Assembly (NCBI GenBank): GCA_027451085.1
Contig: DAIDKA010000250.1
Location: 1 to 5,080, forward strand
DNA: 5,080 nucleotides
Direction: 5' to 3'
DNA from: Gammaproteobacteria bacterium
GTDB lineage: Bacteria > Pseudomonadota > Gammaproteobacteria > Steroidobacterales > Steroidobacteraceae
Position numbers and translations under genes: made by a program. This document shows, piece by piece, positions 5,071 through 5,080 of the stretch; within the stretch, counting starts at the first letter, position 1; every line of letters begins with the position of its first letter. The notes below the pieces were generated by a model that saw nothing but the letters and a program-made list of their open reading frames with translations, did not search any database and was not told the DNA's origin.

Positions 5071-5080
5071 AACCTTCCCG

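Overview
The window is GC-rich, tightly packed, and all genes read on the minus strand (right to left). GTG starts, strong AGGAGG-type ribosome binding sites and few-base gene junctions suggest a high-GC Gram-negative bacterium. A proteobacterium, perhaps a gammaproteobacterium, is my best guess, from the gene combination and not from any lineage marker.

In transcription order: a leader region (4886-5080) with a candidate SigB-like promoter, a dyad and short repeats; a stressosome module rsbR (3974-4885), rsbS (3589-3951), rsbT (3174-3581) and rsbX (2590-3192); a soluble histidine kinase whose N-terminus looks like the RsbT-docking domain of RsbU (1650-2579); a NarL/LuxR-type response regulator (1017-1646); a 149-base gap with two small hairpins; a GGDEF diguanylate cyclase (139-867); and the first 34 codons of an exported protein cut by the window edge (1-104).

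Working model: RsbR and RsbS form the stressosome scaffold that sequesters the kinase RsbT. On stress, RsbT phosphorylates RsbS and is released, and RsbX resets the scaffold. In Bacillus, free RsbT activates the phosphatase RsbU and so releases SigB. Here no RsbU phosphatase, RsbV, RsbW or SigB gene is visible. The RsbU-like docking domain is instead joined to a HisKA_3/HATPase kinase next to its probable response regulator. The inferred route is stressosome -> RsbT -> histidine kinase -> NarL-type regulator, possibly with c-di-GMP as a further output. RsbRST modules with other outputs, including two-component and GGDEF outputs in Vibrio, are known in general; this arrangement, the RsbR phosphosite changes and the possible SigB-like promoter are the points worth attention.
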